NCBI GenBank assembly: GCA_934662505.1 | Contig: CAKUKE010000002.1 | Location: 124,001 to 188,000 of the forward strand | From: an uncultured Clostridia bacterium | Lineage (GTDB): Bacteria > Bacillota > Clostridia > Christensenellales > Aristaeellaceae | Direction: 5' to 3' | Length of the DNA stretch: 64,000 nt | In this document: one piece after another, positions 48,195 through 56,704 of the stretch | How the letters are laid out: the number at the start of each line of letters is the position of its first letter | Numbering within the stretch: position 1 is the first letter of the stretch | The notes under the pieces: generated by a model | The model's input: only the letters and a program-made list of their open reading frames with translations | Database searches by the model: none | What the model was told of the DNA's origin: nothing | Translations under genes and position numbers: made by a program

Positions 48195-49286
48195 TCAGTT
48201 CTGGGACATGCGGGCGGTCAGAGTGATCAGTGTAACGGCCGGCTGGTTGAAAAAACGACCCGCACGGATAGGAAAGGGATAGATGCTTGAAGAAGCCAGC
48301 CCCGGGCTGATGTACTGGGTGATGCCCAGAACGGACTGCGCGCCGACTACACCCCGGTCGGAGGGGAAAAATCCGGTTTCCGGCGTGGAGAAAATGTCCG
48401 GCAGGTACAGCGCGCCCCGTCCCGGCAGGCGCCACTGCCCCGCGCAGTAATGCCCGGCCAGCACCAGCGAAACGCCCTGCACGTAAACAGAAGCACCGTC
48501 GGCAAATTCGTCATGCAGTGCCCGCAAACGTTCCATGGAAAGGGGAACATGGGTCAGCGCCACGTGTATATCCGTAGCAACCATGCTTTTCTGCGCCTCA
48601 AGGTAACGATCCAGACGATCCAGCTGATACTGCGCCGCGCGGATCTGTGCGTCGGTGAGCGCGGTCGGCTCCTCGCCGTCCAGCGCAGCCAGCCGCTTTT
48701 CCGCAGCGTCTCTGGAGGAAGCAACGTCCAGCGTATACAGGCTTTCCGGGCAGAACCATACGGTGCTGCCGTTGTAGGTCACAGCCGTCGGTGCGTCCAG
48801 AAAAATGGCGCCGGCCTTTTCAAGCGCCGTCACATAGGAGGCTTTGGCGGAGGAAGCGCGTTCACTGACGACGATGGGATCCGGGTCTTCGTCGCCCGGC
48901 ACAAAGAACACCGGCACGTCCTCCGGCAGCTGGTCAATCAGACGGATGAGCGCCTTGGCGCTGCCGTTTTTGTCCGTGATGTCGCCCGTAACGCAGACGG
49001 CCTGATACTTGATACCGTCCAGCGCAGCCAGAAGATTTTCCTGACCGACGCCGAACAGCTTCCCGTGCAGATCGCTCAGGTGGAGAATGCGGAAACCCTC
49101 CAGCTTGCCGGGCAGGTTGGCAACGGTTACGGACTGACGGAGCAGCACCGCATGGCCGTTTAAAACGACATTATAGAAAAAAACGACGCTGATCATCAGC
49201 AGGAAAAGAATCAGCAGTACAGCCGGCGCGATGGGTCGTTTCTTTTCCCGGGCGAAAATAACGTCGTCCTGAACCTTCTTTTTCAT
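48195..49286 (-). CDS. Membrane-anchored metallophosphoesterase
   Basis: 363-residue calcineurin-like phosphoesterase with a single N-terminal membrane segment (VLLILFLLMISVVFFYNVVL, about residues 23-42). Motifs: ILHLSDLHGK (D-x-H), VTGDITD (GD), VPGDEDPD in place of the usual GNHE/GNHD, and LAGHYCAGQW (GHxxxG). GDED instead of GNHD is unusual, so activity or metal binding may be modified. Co-oriented with ppk1, perhaps acting on a phosphorylated envelope compound; this link is positional only. Start at 49286, with AAAGGA upstream. Confidence 0.85.
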   Translation of the reverse strand: MKKKVQDDVIFAREKKRPIAPAVLLILFLLMISVVFFYNVVLNGHAVLLRQSVTVANLPGKLEGFRILHLSDLHGKLFGVGQENLLAALDGIKYQAVCVTGDITDKNGSAKALIRLIDQLPEDVPVFFVPGDEDPDPIVVSERASSAKASYVTALEKAGAIFLDAPTAVTYNGSTVWFCPESLYTLDVASSRDAAEKRLAALDGEEPTALTDAQIRAAQYQLDRLDRYLEAQKSMVATDIHVALTHVPLSMERLRALHDEFADGASVYVQGVSLVLAGHYCAGQWRLPGRGALYLPDIFSTPETGFFPSDRGVVGAQSVLGITQYISPGLASSSIYPFPIRAGRFFNQPAVTLITLTARMSQN

Positions 49287-49329
49287 GAAGCATCCTTTCA
49301 TGCGTGCGTTGTGCCGAAAAGGCCTTTCC

Positions 49330-49358
49330 ATTATACATGCTTTTGGCGGGTTGCGCAA
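49330..49358 (-). promoter_or_regulatory. Promoter of the phosphoesterase-ppk1 unit
   Basis: Minus strand TTGCGC and TATAAT at 17-base spacing, in the divergent gap before radA. Confidence 0.55.
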
Positions 49359-49445
49359 CGAAAAAAGCGCGTCAGGGCAGGATTTTACGATTGAACGCCG
49401 AAAATTTCAGAAGAATACAGGACAGATGATGAACGGAGGGTGGGC

Positions 49446-50837
49446 ATGGCCAAAGCGAAAAGCAGCTTTGTGTGCGCGGCCTGCGGCTGCGAATCGCCCC
49501 GGTGGATGGGGCGCTGTCCCGAATGCGGCGCTTGGAATACCATGGAGGAGGCGGTGCCTGCTGTCGAGACGGCGGCGAAGCCCCTCAAGCAGCGGGGCGG
49601 CAGAGGGACGGAAGCGGTTCGTATCGGCGAAATCGAGGCGGGCAGCCAGACATATCAGCCGACTGGCATCGGCGAACTGGATCGGGTGCTGGGTGGAGGC
49701 GTGGTGGAAGGCGCGCTCATTCTGGTGGGCGGCGAACCGGGAGTCGGCAAAAGCACCCTGCTTTTGCAGGTGTGTGCGGAACTGTCGCGTACCGGAAAGC
49801 GGATTCTGTATATCAGCGGCGAAGAAAGCGCGCGGCAGATCAAGCTGCGGGCGCAGCGGCTGGGCGCGGATAAAACGGACATGCTGGTGCTGACGGAAAA
49901 CGCCATGGACGCCATTGAGAAAAAACTGAATGAGATCAGGCCGGACTACTGCGTGGTGGACTCTATCCAGACGGTGTACCGCCCGGAAATGGCAAGTGCT
50001 CCCGGAAGCGTCAGTCAGGTGCGGGAAAGCGCCTCCCTGCTGATGCGGTATGCCAAGGAAAACGGCTGCGGCGTGTTTCTGGTGGGACATGTGACCAAGG
50101 AAGGGGCAATCGCCGGCCCCCGCGTGCTGGAGCACATGGTGGACGTGGTGCTCTATTTTGAAGGCGACAGACAGCACGAATACCGTCTATTGCGGGCAGT
50201 GAAAAACCGCTTTGGCTCCGTGAATGAACTGGGCGTGTTTGAAATGACGGGAGACGGGATGCGTCCGGTGGAGAATGCCTCCGAAACCCTTCTGTCCCAG
50301 CGGGCGAAGGGCGCCAGCGGATCATGCGTGCTGTGCGGCATGGAAGGTACGCGGCCTGTCCTGGTAGACATTCAGGCGCTGGTCGCCCAGTCCTTCTACG
50401 CGGTGCCGAGGCGTACCGTCAACGGGATGGACAACGCCCGGATCATGCTGCTATTGGCCGTCATGGAAAAGCGCGGGGGGCTGAAGCTGTTTAACAAGGA
50501 CGTATACATCAACGTGGCGGGCGGCATGTCCCTGAGCGAGCCTGCGGCCGACCTTGCCGTATGCGCGGCGGTGGCGTCTTCTTTTCGGGATACGCCCCTG
50601 CCGCCTGATCTGGCGGTGATGGGCGAGGTCGGTCTGGCCGGGGAGGTGCGTTCCATTGCCCGGCTGGATCGGCGCATTGCGGAATGCCACCGGCTGGGTT
50701 TTAACCGGATCGTGTGCCCGAAGGACAGCCTGCGGCGCATCAGCCTGCCTGAAGGGGTGACGGCTCACGGGGTGGATACGGTCGCGCAGGCGTTTGCAGT
50801 CATGGATCTGCTTCCGGGGCGGGACGGCGCAAAATGA
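49446..50837 (+). CDS. radA: DNA repair protein RadA/Sms
   Basis: 463-residue branch-migration helicase. N-terminal zinc finger C10-C13 ... C25-C28 (FVCAACG, GRCPECGAW). Walker A GGEPGVGKSTL, the RadA signature KNRFGSVNE, and a C-terminal Lon-protease-like domain (YINVAGGMSLSEPAADLAV) without protease activity. The ATG at 49446 is preceded by GGAGGG; a GTG two codons earlier is possible. It is a single-gene unit here, not linked to disA or clpC. Confidence 0.95.
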   Translation: MAKAKSSFVCAACGCESPRWMGRCPECGAWNTMEEAVPAVETAAKPLKQRGGRGTEAVRIGEIEAGSQTYQPTGIGELDRVLGGGVVEGALILVGGEPGVGKSTLLLQVCAELSRTGKRILYISGEESARQIKLRAQRLGADKTDMLVLTENAMDAIEKKLNEIRPDYCVVDSIQTVYRPEMASAPGSVSQVRESASLLMRYAKENGCGVFLVGHVTKEGAIAGPRVLEHMVDVVLYFEGDRQHEYRLLRAVKNRFGSVNELGVFEMTGDGMRPVENASETLLSQRAKGASGSCVLCGMEGTRPVLVDIQALVAQSFYAVPRRTVNGMDNARIMLLLAVMEKRGGLKLFNKDVYINVAGGMSLSEPAADLAVCAAVASSFRDTPLPPDLAVMGEVGLAGEVRSIARLDRRIAECHRLGFNRIVCPKDSLRRISLPEGVTAHGVDTVAQAFAVMDLLPGRDGAK

Positions 50838-50915
50838 GCCGGATGACAATTTACAGTTATTAACGGCGAGTTGCCAACTCTGAAACAGATTTGGCATAGA
50901 TTGGACACAACGATT

Positions 50916-50924
50916 TGCTATAAT
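50916..50924 (+). promoter_or_regulatory. Extended -10 promoter of the peptidoglycan-binding repeat gene
   Basis: TGCTATAAT with TTGGAC and TTGGCA upstream at non-ideal distances; about 57 bases before the ATG. Confidence 0.45.
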
Positions 50925-50981
50925 GGGGACGCTGAAAGAAAAATAAAACATTTTTCTTTGGCGTGAAAGGAGAGAGATTTC

Positions 50982-52331
50982 ATGAAGCGCATCGTTTCCT
51001 TCCTGCTGGCGGTCGTGCTGGTGCTTACCAGTCTGGTTTCTTTTGCCATGGCGGAAGAAAAGAAAGAATACAAACTTGGAGAAAGAACGCTGTCCCAGTC
51101 CATGGCGGGCGCGGACGTGCTGGAGGCGCAGAAACGCCTTGCCGAACTGAAGTATTACCTTGGCGCGCAGGACGGCATATTCGGCTCGGACATGCTGGCT
51201 GCAGTTTACAATTTTCAGCGTAAGAACAGCCTGAAGGTGGATGGCAAGATCGGTGCGGATACGCTGAGCAAGCTGCAGTCCGCTTCTGCCATTGCCGCCG
51301 ACACGGTGGTGGAGGATAAGAACGCCGTGCTCCGCCCCGGCGCCAGCGGCGAACAGGTGAAGGAGCTGCAGCGTCAGCTGCGGGAAACCTACTACTACAA
51401 TGGCAAAATCGACGGCGTATATGGCTCCAGCGTGACCAGCGCCGTGCGGGAATTCCAGCAGAGCGCCGGTCTGAAGGCGGACGGCAAGGCCGGCCCCGCG
51501 ACGCGTGAGGCACTTTACAATCGGAAAGCGGCCATTTTCAACGGCGGGCTTCCCATTCGGCTGCTGGACAGCGGCTGCCGTGGCTATGACGTGTACGTGC
51601 TGCAGCAGAAGCTTGTTTCGCTGAACTTCCTGTCCATGACCCCGTCCGGCTACTACGGTACGGACACGGTAAACGCTGTGAAGGCGCTGGAAAAGGCCAA
51701 CGGTCTCAAGGAAACCGGCAAAACGGGCTCTATCGTGCGCCGTTATCTGTGGCCGGCCGAGGTGGATAAGGCGGAGCGGGAGGCCAATGCCAATAAAGGT
51801 ACGACGGATGATCCCTATACCGACCGTACGCTGCGCAAGGGCAGTCATGGAGATGATGTGGCCAACATGCAGATGCGCCTGAAGGCTGCCTGCTATCTGT
51901 ACGGCAAGGCGGATGGCGTGTTCGGTCTTCAGACGGAAGAAGCTGTGAAGGCGCTGCAGAAGGATTTCGGACTGAAGCAGGACGGTGTTGTCGGTGCGGA
52001 AACCTGGAAAGTGGTCAAAGCGCTGAATGTGAAAAACGCTGAAATGGAAGTGGTGGATAAGAACAAGCCCGCCGTTTCCACGCCTACAGAAAAGATGAAG
52101 CGCGGCAGCAAGGGCGCGATGGTTAAAAAGCTGCAGCAGGCGCTCATTGCGCTGAAATTCCTGGCCTCCGGTGAGGATGACGGCGTGTTCGGTATGCGTA
52201 CCAGCACGGCAGTCAAGGCTTTCCAGAAAGCGAATGGGCTGACGGTGGATGGCGTGGTTGGCACGAAGACCATGGTCAAGTTGCAGGAAGTGCTGGGCAC
52301 GCAGTATGCGGCGCTCTTTGGCGCCGAATAA
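50982..52331 (+). CDS. Secreted protein with five peptidoglycan-binding repeats
   Basis: 449-residue exported protein. A Sec signal covers residues 1-24 (IVSFLLAVVLVLTSLVSFAMA). Five PG_binding_1-like repeats follow at roughly residues 40-95, 115-170, 190-245, 285-340 and 370-430, each with a D-G-(V/I)-(F/Y)-G core such as QDGIFGSDMLAAV, DGVYGSSVTSAV and DDGVFGMRTSTAV. No catalytic domain is visible, so it may be a wall-binding structural or scaffolding protein. The next gene is a SpoIID-like lipoprotein. Confidence 0.85.
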   Translation: MKRIVSFLLAVVLVLTSLVSFAMAEEKKEYKLGERTLSQSMAGADVLEAQKRLAELKYYLGAQDGIFGSDMLAAVYNFQRKNSLKVDGKIGADTLSKLQSASAIAADTVVEDKNAVLRPGASGEQVKELQRQLRETYYYNGKIDGVYGSSVTSAVREFQQSAGLKADGKAGPATREALYNRKAAIFNGGLPIRLLDSGCRGYDVYVLQQKLVSLNFLSMTPSGYYGTDTVNAVKALEKANGLKETGKTGSIVRRYLWPAEVDKAEREANANKGTTDDPYTDRTLRKGSHGDDVANMQMRLKAACYLYGKADGVFGLQTEEAVKALQKDFGLKQDGVVGAETWKVVKALNVKNAEMEVVDKNKPAVSTPTEKMKRGSKGAMVKKLQQALIALKFLASGEDDGVFGMRTSTAVKAFQKANGLTVDGVVGTKTMVKLQEVLGTQYAALFGAE

Positions 52332-52422
52332 AGACGGAAAGTCGGCTGCATCGAACCGTGCTTTGAAGCAACGGAAAAAGACATGATTTCCTGATGCATT
52401 TTCAGGCAAATGAAACAGAAAT

Positions 52423-52473
52423 AACCTCCGCATGGCGTAGGAGCCGATGGGCAAGCTACGTCGTGAGGAGGTT
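52423..52473 (+). promoter_or_regulatory. Nested hairpin burying the SpoIID-like gene's ribosome binding site
   Basis: Three nested helices: AACCTCC/GGAGGTT, CGTAG/CTACG and GCC/GGC, with a GATG loop. The right outer arm contains AGGAGG, the ribosome binding site for the ATG at 52481. A T-rich GTTTTTG follows, so the same hairpin could end transcripts from the upstream gene. Confidence 0.6.
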
Positions 52474-52480
52474 GTTTTTG

Positions 52481-53449
52481 ATGAAAAAGAAAGTTTTATA
52501 TGGTTGGTGCGCGCTTTTTGCCGCCTGTGCGCTTTTACTGACAGGATGCGCTGCGGAGAGTGCGGAGAACCGCAATGTTACACCGGCGCCTGAGGTGCCT
52601 GAAAATCTGGCCAGGGACGGGAACGGCGTGCCTCTTCTGGCGGTGTACCATGTGGATGAAGACACGGTGTATGAGATGAGCGTGGAGGCGTATCTGGCGG
52701 GGGTGCTGGCGGGCGAGATGCGCAGCGACTGGCCGATGGAGGCGCTGAAAGCGCAGGCCATTCTGGCGCGCACCTTTGTGATGAAGTTCTGTACGGACAA
52801 GAAAAGCAGGTATGAGGGTGCGGATATTTCCACCGATGTGGAGGAAGCGCAGGCCTACGATGCAACGGGGGTCAATGAGCGAATCGAGCAGGCTGTGAAG
52901 GAAACGGAGGGGCTGGTGCTGTCCAACCATGGCGAACTGCCCTACGCCTGGTTTCACGCCCATTCGGGCGGCATGACGGCGCTGGCGGGCGAAGGACTGG
53001 GGTGGGACAAGGCGGAGCCGGACTACACCCAGAATGTGCCGGGAGAGGAAAGCGAACAGGCGCCGGAGGAAGCGGCGGCGTGGCAGATCCTTTTTGCGGA
53101 GAAGGCATTTCTGCAGGCGGCAGAGCGGTGCGGCGTGCAGGCGGAGAAGCTGGAAAGCGTATCCGTCGGGCAGCGAGGCCCAAGCGGTCGTGCGACGGCA
53201 ATCCTGATCAACGGTCAGTCCGTAGACGCGACGAAACTGCGTCTGGCGCTGGGCTCAACTCAGATGCGCTCTACACTGCTGGAAAGCCTCAGAATAGAAA
53301 ACGGCGGCGTTCGCATGGCGGGAAAAGGATACGGCCACGGCGTAGGGATGCCCCAGTGGGGTGCCTATGCCATGGCCGAAAAGGGGAAAACGGCGGAAGA
53401 AATCGTCACGTATTATTTTCGAAACGTAACAGTAGAGAAGATCTGGTGA
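52481..53449 (+). CDS. SpoIID/LytB-domain lipoprotein
   Basis: 322-residue protein of the SpoIID amidase-enhancer family, which acts on peptidoglycan glycan strands. A lipoprotein signal ends in LLLTGCAAES. The core has MSVEAYLAGVLAGEM, DWPMEALKAQAILARTF and the late GYGHGVGMPQWGAYAMAEKG. Catalytic Glu is expected in LAGVLAGEM. It could be a sporulation protein or a vegetative wall enzyme; no other sporulation genes are near. Start at 52481, nine to ten bases from AGGAGG. Confidence 0.87.
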   Translation: MKKKVLYGWCALFAACALLLTGCAAESAENRNVTPAPEVPENLARDGNGVPLLAVYHVDEDTVYEMSVEAYLAGVLAGEMRSDWPMEALKAQAILARTFVMKFCTDKKSRYEGADISTDVEEAQAYDATGVNERIEQAVKETEGLVLSNHGELPYAWFHAHSGGMTALAGEGLGWDKAEPDYTQNVPGEESEQAPEEAAAWQILFAEKAFLQAAERCGVQAEKLESVSVGQRGPSGRATAILINGQSVDATKLRLALGSTQMRSTLLESLRIENGGVRMAGKGYGHGVGMPQWGAYAMAEKGKTAEEIVTYYFRNVTVEKIW

Positions 53450-53461
53450 ACAGACAGAAAA

Positions 53462-54559
53462 TCAGGGTGCGATGCCTGCCGACCCGTTGTTCATGGCGGT
53501 CAGGAGCGCCATATAGGTCGCAGGCGCATGCGCCATGAGCGGGGAAGACATGCCTTCCCCCGCGGCAGCAAAGAGACCGGAGACCATTTGCATCAGCGGG
53601 GCAAGGTCTGAATCGGGGGATACGGCGGCCATGCTGCTGCCGCTGTTCTCCACAGCGCCCGTATTGGCACCGTTTGCCAGACTGGCAGCCGTCATGGTGA
53701 AAAACTGATAGAGGGTGACGCCTTTTTCACTGTCCAGCCCTGAGCCGGTCAGGCTGTGTCTGTCCTGATAATAGGAAGCAATGGTGGGCGCAAGCGCTGC
53801 AAGCTGCTCCATGGAAGCGGTCAGCTGAGCGGTCTGCGTCGCGTCGGCAGGGAGAAGAATGTCCTGACCTGCCCGTGTATATCCCCACTGGGACAGGGGC
53901 ATGCAGGTGACAACGTCGCAGGGATTGATGATATTGAAGATGTTGTCGTATGCCTGCGAGATGTTGCGCTGCGTGGTGGGAGAAGCAAAGGTGTAAACGA
54001 AAACGCCGTCAGGGTCATACAGCGCATCCAGCATGACCCCCAGCAGGTTGGCGCAGGCGCCGCCGCGGGAGTGTCCTGTTACCCAAATGAGCGGGCGCTG
54101 CTGACCGCTCAGCACATCCTGCATGCCGAGAAGAATATCCTGCGCGGCATATAGAAAGTTTTCAGCATAGTAGGTATCATTGTCCTGAGAGGGCGCAAAG
54201 TTAAAGTTGGAAAACCATTCGCCGCCGCTGGTGCCGCGGATCACGACCGCAATCAGCGGGCGTTTTTCACCTTTGTAAACCACTTCTTTCTGCGCAACGG
54301 TATAGGCACTGGTATGGGAAGCATCATCCGCCGCTTTATCATAGTGCTTTTGCAGGAGAACGGTGTAACCGTCGTCGGAGAGCACGCGCGCGGTATCCGC
54401 CGCCGTGAAGGTGCTGCTGTAGGAGAGCATTTTCTCTGCAAACTGACCGTCGTAAACGGTGCTCTGCTCCGGAAGAACGGAGACGTCCTCACCAGAGGCC
54501 CAAAGGGGAGTGCAAGAGACAAGCAGAGCGCAGACAATCAAAAAAGCAAAAGACCGCAT
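53462..54559 (-). CDS. Exported lipase-like (class 3) alpha/beta hydrolase
   Basis: 365-residue protein. An N-terminal export signal reads FAFLIVCALLVSCTPLWASG; LVSC could be a lipobox or the signal may be cut after WAS. The nucleophile elbow is VTGHSRGG (S164), preceded by AVVIRGTSGG, the oxyanion region of class 3 lipases. A candidate Asp is in NPCDVVT and a candidate His in DRHSLTGS. Substrate (lipid or other ester) is unknown. The start at 54559 has AAGGA eight bases upstream. It converges on the SpoIID-like gene with only 12 bases between stops. Confidence 0.78.
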   Translation of the reverse strand: MRSFAFLIVCALLVSCTPLWASGEDVSVLPEQSTVYDGQFAEKMLSYSSTFTAADTARVLSDDGYTVLLQKHYDKAADDASHTSAYTVAQKEVVYKGEKRPLIAVVIRGTSGGEWFSNFNFAPSQDNDTYYAENFLYAAQDILLGMQDVLSGQQRPLIWVTGHSRGGACANLLGVMLDALYDPDGVFVYTFASPTTQRNISQAYDNIFNIINPCDVVTCMPLSQWGYTRAGQDILLPADATQTAQLTASMEQLAALAPTIASYYQDRHSLTGSGLDSEKGVTLYQFFTMTAASLANGANTGAVENSGSSMAAVSPDSDLAPLMQMVSGLFAAAGEGMSSPLMAHAPATYMALLTAMNNGSAGIAP

Positions 54560-54750
54560 TGGTATCATCCTTTCCACGTATGGCGACAATAAACGACAAC
54601 CTTCCACATTATATGATGAACGGCTTTTAAATGCAATGGCGGCGCGGGGCGGAAGTTGGGCGGAAATGTGTCGTGCGCCGTGTATGGGAACGGATCCGGA
54701 ATGCGGGTGCAGCATTCATAATGCGGGAGTAAGCATGGACCGGACGACAA

Positions 54751-54782
54751 ACGACCTGCAGGAGGGATTTCCTGCAGGCCGT
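54751..54782. repeat. Strong inverted repeat downstream of the export operon
   Basis: CCTGCAGGA and TCCTGCAGG with flanking ACG/CGT form a long stem. T-runs are poor, so it may protect or end the minus-strand export transcript. The rest of 54560-54823 has no gene. Confidence 0.5.
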
Positions 54783-54823
54783 TTGAAACAGAAGTTCAGT
54801 GGCTGATGGCTTGGCACCTACGA

Positions 54824-56698
54824 TCAACGGATCGCATCCGTTCTCCAGATGAAGGATACGCTTCCCTGTACGCCGTCGGCCAGACCGCTGAAGGCGGCGT
54901 AGTCTTTGGCAGCATCCGCCAGTGCCCGCACCCGCGCCAGCAGGGTGTCAATGTCGCCGGTCAGGCCGGTCAATTGCTCAACGCCGTCGCTGTTGAAGGT
55001 GGCGAGACCGTCCCGAAGCGTTTCCGCACCGGACAGAAGCTGCGCGATGCCGTCAGACAGCGCGGGCAGGTTGTCACGCAGGGCAGCGGCGCCTTCCGAG
55101 GCGGATGCAACGCCCTGCGTATAGGTCGTCAGGCCGGTGTAGAAGGTCTGATAATTGTCCAGCTGCGTCTTCAGGGCAGTCAGGCTCTGACGGGCTGCGT
55201 CAGCCTGATCTTTTTTAGCGGCGATCTGCTTCTGAACATCGTCGGACGCGACGTTCTGCGCGATCAGCGCCTGCACCTGCTCTTCCGTTTTGGCGGAAAT
55301 CAGGGTAGTGACGTCATCAGAAGCCATTTGAGAAGTGGTCTGCCCGTCGATCAGCGCCTTGACCTCGTCCGAGGCCATCTGCTGCTTGACGGCGGCTTCA
55401 ATCTGCTTTTTCTGCGTATCCGTTACCTGACCGGCCTCCACGGCCGCCTGATAGGTTTCGGAGGTCATATTCAGGGCTGCAAGTACTTTTTCGGTAACCT
55501 GCGCTTCGGCAGCCTGCGTGACCTGCTGAGCGACTTCCTGCCGGACGGCTTCCGTTACAGCGGCGCGCACCGTGCCTTCCTGAGCGCGCACGGCCTGTTC
55601 CACCTGCTGACGGGCAACCGCTTCCACGTCGGTACTGGCGATCAGGCTGTCCAGCGTCTGGGCATAGTTTTCCATGGTCAATTCGGGAACGTCCAGACCA
55701 GCGGCGAGCAGCTGACTGTTGGCGACGGACAGCAGGGAAGAAAAGACCTGAGACGCACCCTGATTCAGACTGTCGTTGTAACCGGTCAGGGTCGTCAGAC
55801 CGTCCGTCAGCGTGTCAACGCCGGAGATGAGCGCGCCGCTTTTTTCATTCAGTTCGCTCAGTCCGTCTACCAGCGCACCGCTGCCGGACATCAGCCTGGC
55901 CATGCCGTCCGTCAGCTGGTCGGCTGCATCCTGCAGATCCGCCGCACTGTTCAGCTTTTCGGTATCCAGCCTGGCGAAGGGTTCGCAGGTGGCGCAGATC
56001 AGAGAAAGGGGCAGGGCAAAGTTTTCAGCGTCGGCAGTGATTTCGACGTATTCGGGGAGTGTTACGTCGGTGTCTTCAGCCAGCTTCAGGTTTTTCGCCA
56101 TGCCGGGGAGGGCGGCACCCACTACCAGCATCCGATCGCCATCGTTGACGACGCGGCCGTTGACCACCGTCACGTTGCGGAACACGTCGTTTTCCATCAG
56201 CACGGCGGAAAGCATGGCAAAGGGAAGGGTGACGGTTTCTTTCTGACCGTCAATCGTGACGGTTCTGGAGGCCGTGACGGTAAAATCGAAACGGATGGTG
56301 ACCCGGCCGCTCTTGCCGGCCAGCTCCTCAGGCGTTACCGCTTCTCCGTCCAGGGTGTAGGAAATGCGCACGTCCACAGGCAATTCATCGTTGCTGTCGC
56401 CGCGGTAATAAATGTCCTGACCGTCGGCCTGCCATTGCGTGCCGTCAAAGGCCTCGTAACCCTTGACGCTTTCAATGTCCGTCAGGCTGCTGACATCGGG
56501 CAGCGTTTCCGCAGCCTGGGGATTGGTCAGGTGACCGGTCACGATCACCCTGCGGGTGCTTCCGTCGGGTGCGCAGAGCACGTAGACCGTTTCATTTTTT
56601 TCCGGGGCGGCTTCATCCTCCGCCAGCGCGGTGGGCAGTGCCATGGTGCAAAGCAGCGTGAAAACAAGCAGAATGGAAAGCAGCTTTTTCGCAGACAT
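54824..56698 (-). CDS. Exported heptad-repeat (XXXLXXG-like) coiled-coil protein, RND partner
   Basis: 624-residue protein with a signal peptide (LLSILLVFTLLCTMALPTALA) and no clear C-terminal anchor. The N-terminal half is beta-rich. The second half is a long helical region with leucine/glycine heptads such as LMSGSGALVDGLSELNEKSG and LISGVDTLTDGLTTLTGYND, and runs of Gln/Ala coiled coil. Such proteins (related to YhgE/Pip and MmpL-linked proteins) accompany RND transporters. It follows the transporter gene by six bases and may bridge the pump and the outer face of the cell. Function is inferred. Confidence 0.75.
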   Translation of the reverse strand: MSAKKLLSILLVFTLLCTMALPTALAEDEAAPEKNETVYVLCAPDGSTRRVIVTGHLTNPQAAETLPDVSSLTDIESVKGYEAFDGTQWQADGQDIYYRGDSNDELPVDVRISYTLDGEAVTPEELAGKSGRVTIRFDFTVTASRTVTIDGQKETVTLPFAMLSAVLMENDVFRNVTVVNGRVVNDGDRMLVVGAALPGMAKNLKLAEDTDVTLPEYVEITADAENFALPLSLICATCEPFARLDTEKLNSAADLQDAADQLTDGMARLMSGSGALVDGLSELNEKSGALISGVDTLTDGLTTLTGYNDSLNQGASQVFSSLLSVANSQLLAAGLDVPELTMENYAQTLDSLIASTDVEAVARQQVEQAVRAQEGTVRAAVTEAVRQEVAQQVTQAAEAQVTEKVLAALNMTSETYQAAVEAGQVTDTQKKQIEAAVKQQMASDEVKALIDGQTTSQMASDDVTTLISAKTEEQVQALIAQNVASDDVQKQIAAKKDQADAARQSLTALKTQLDNYQTFYTGLTTYTQGVASASEGAAALRDNLPALSDGIAQLLSGAETLRDGLATFNSDGVEQLTGLTGDIDTLLARVRALADAAKDYAAFSGLADGVQGSVSFIWRTDAIR

Positions 56699-56704
56699 TT
56701 TAAT

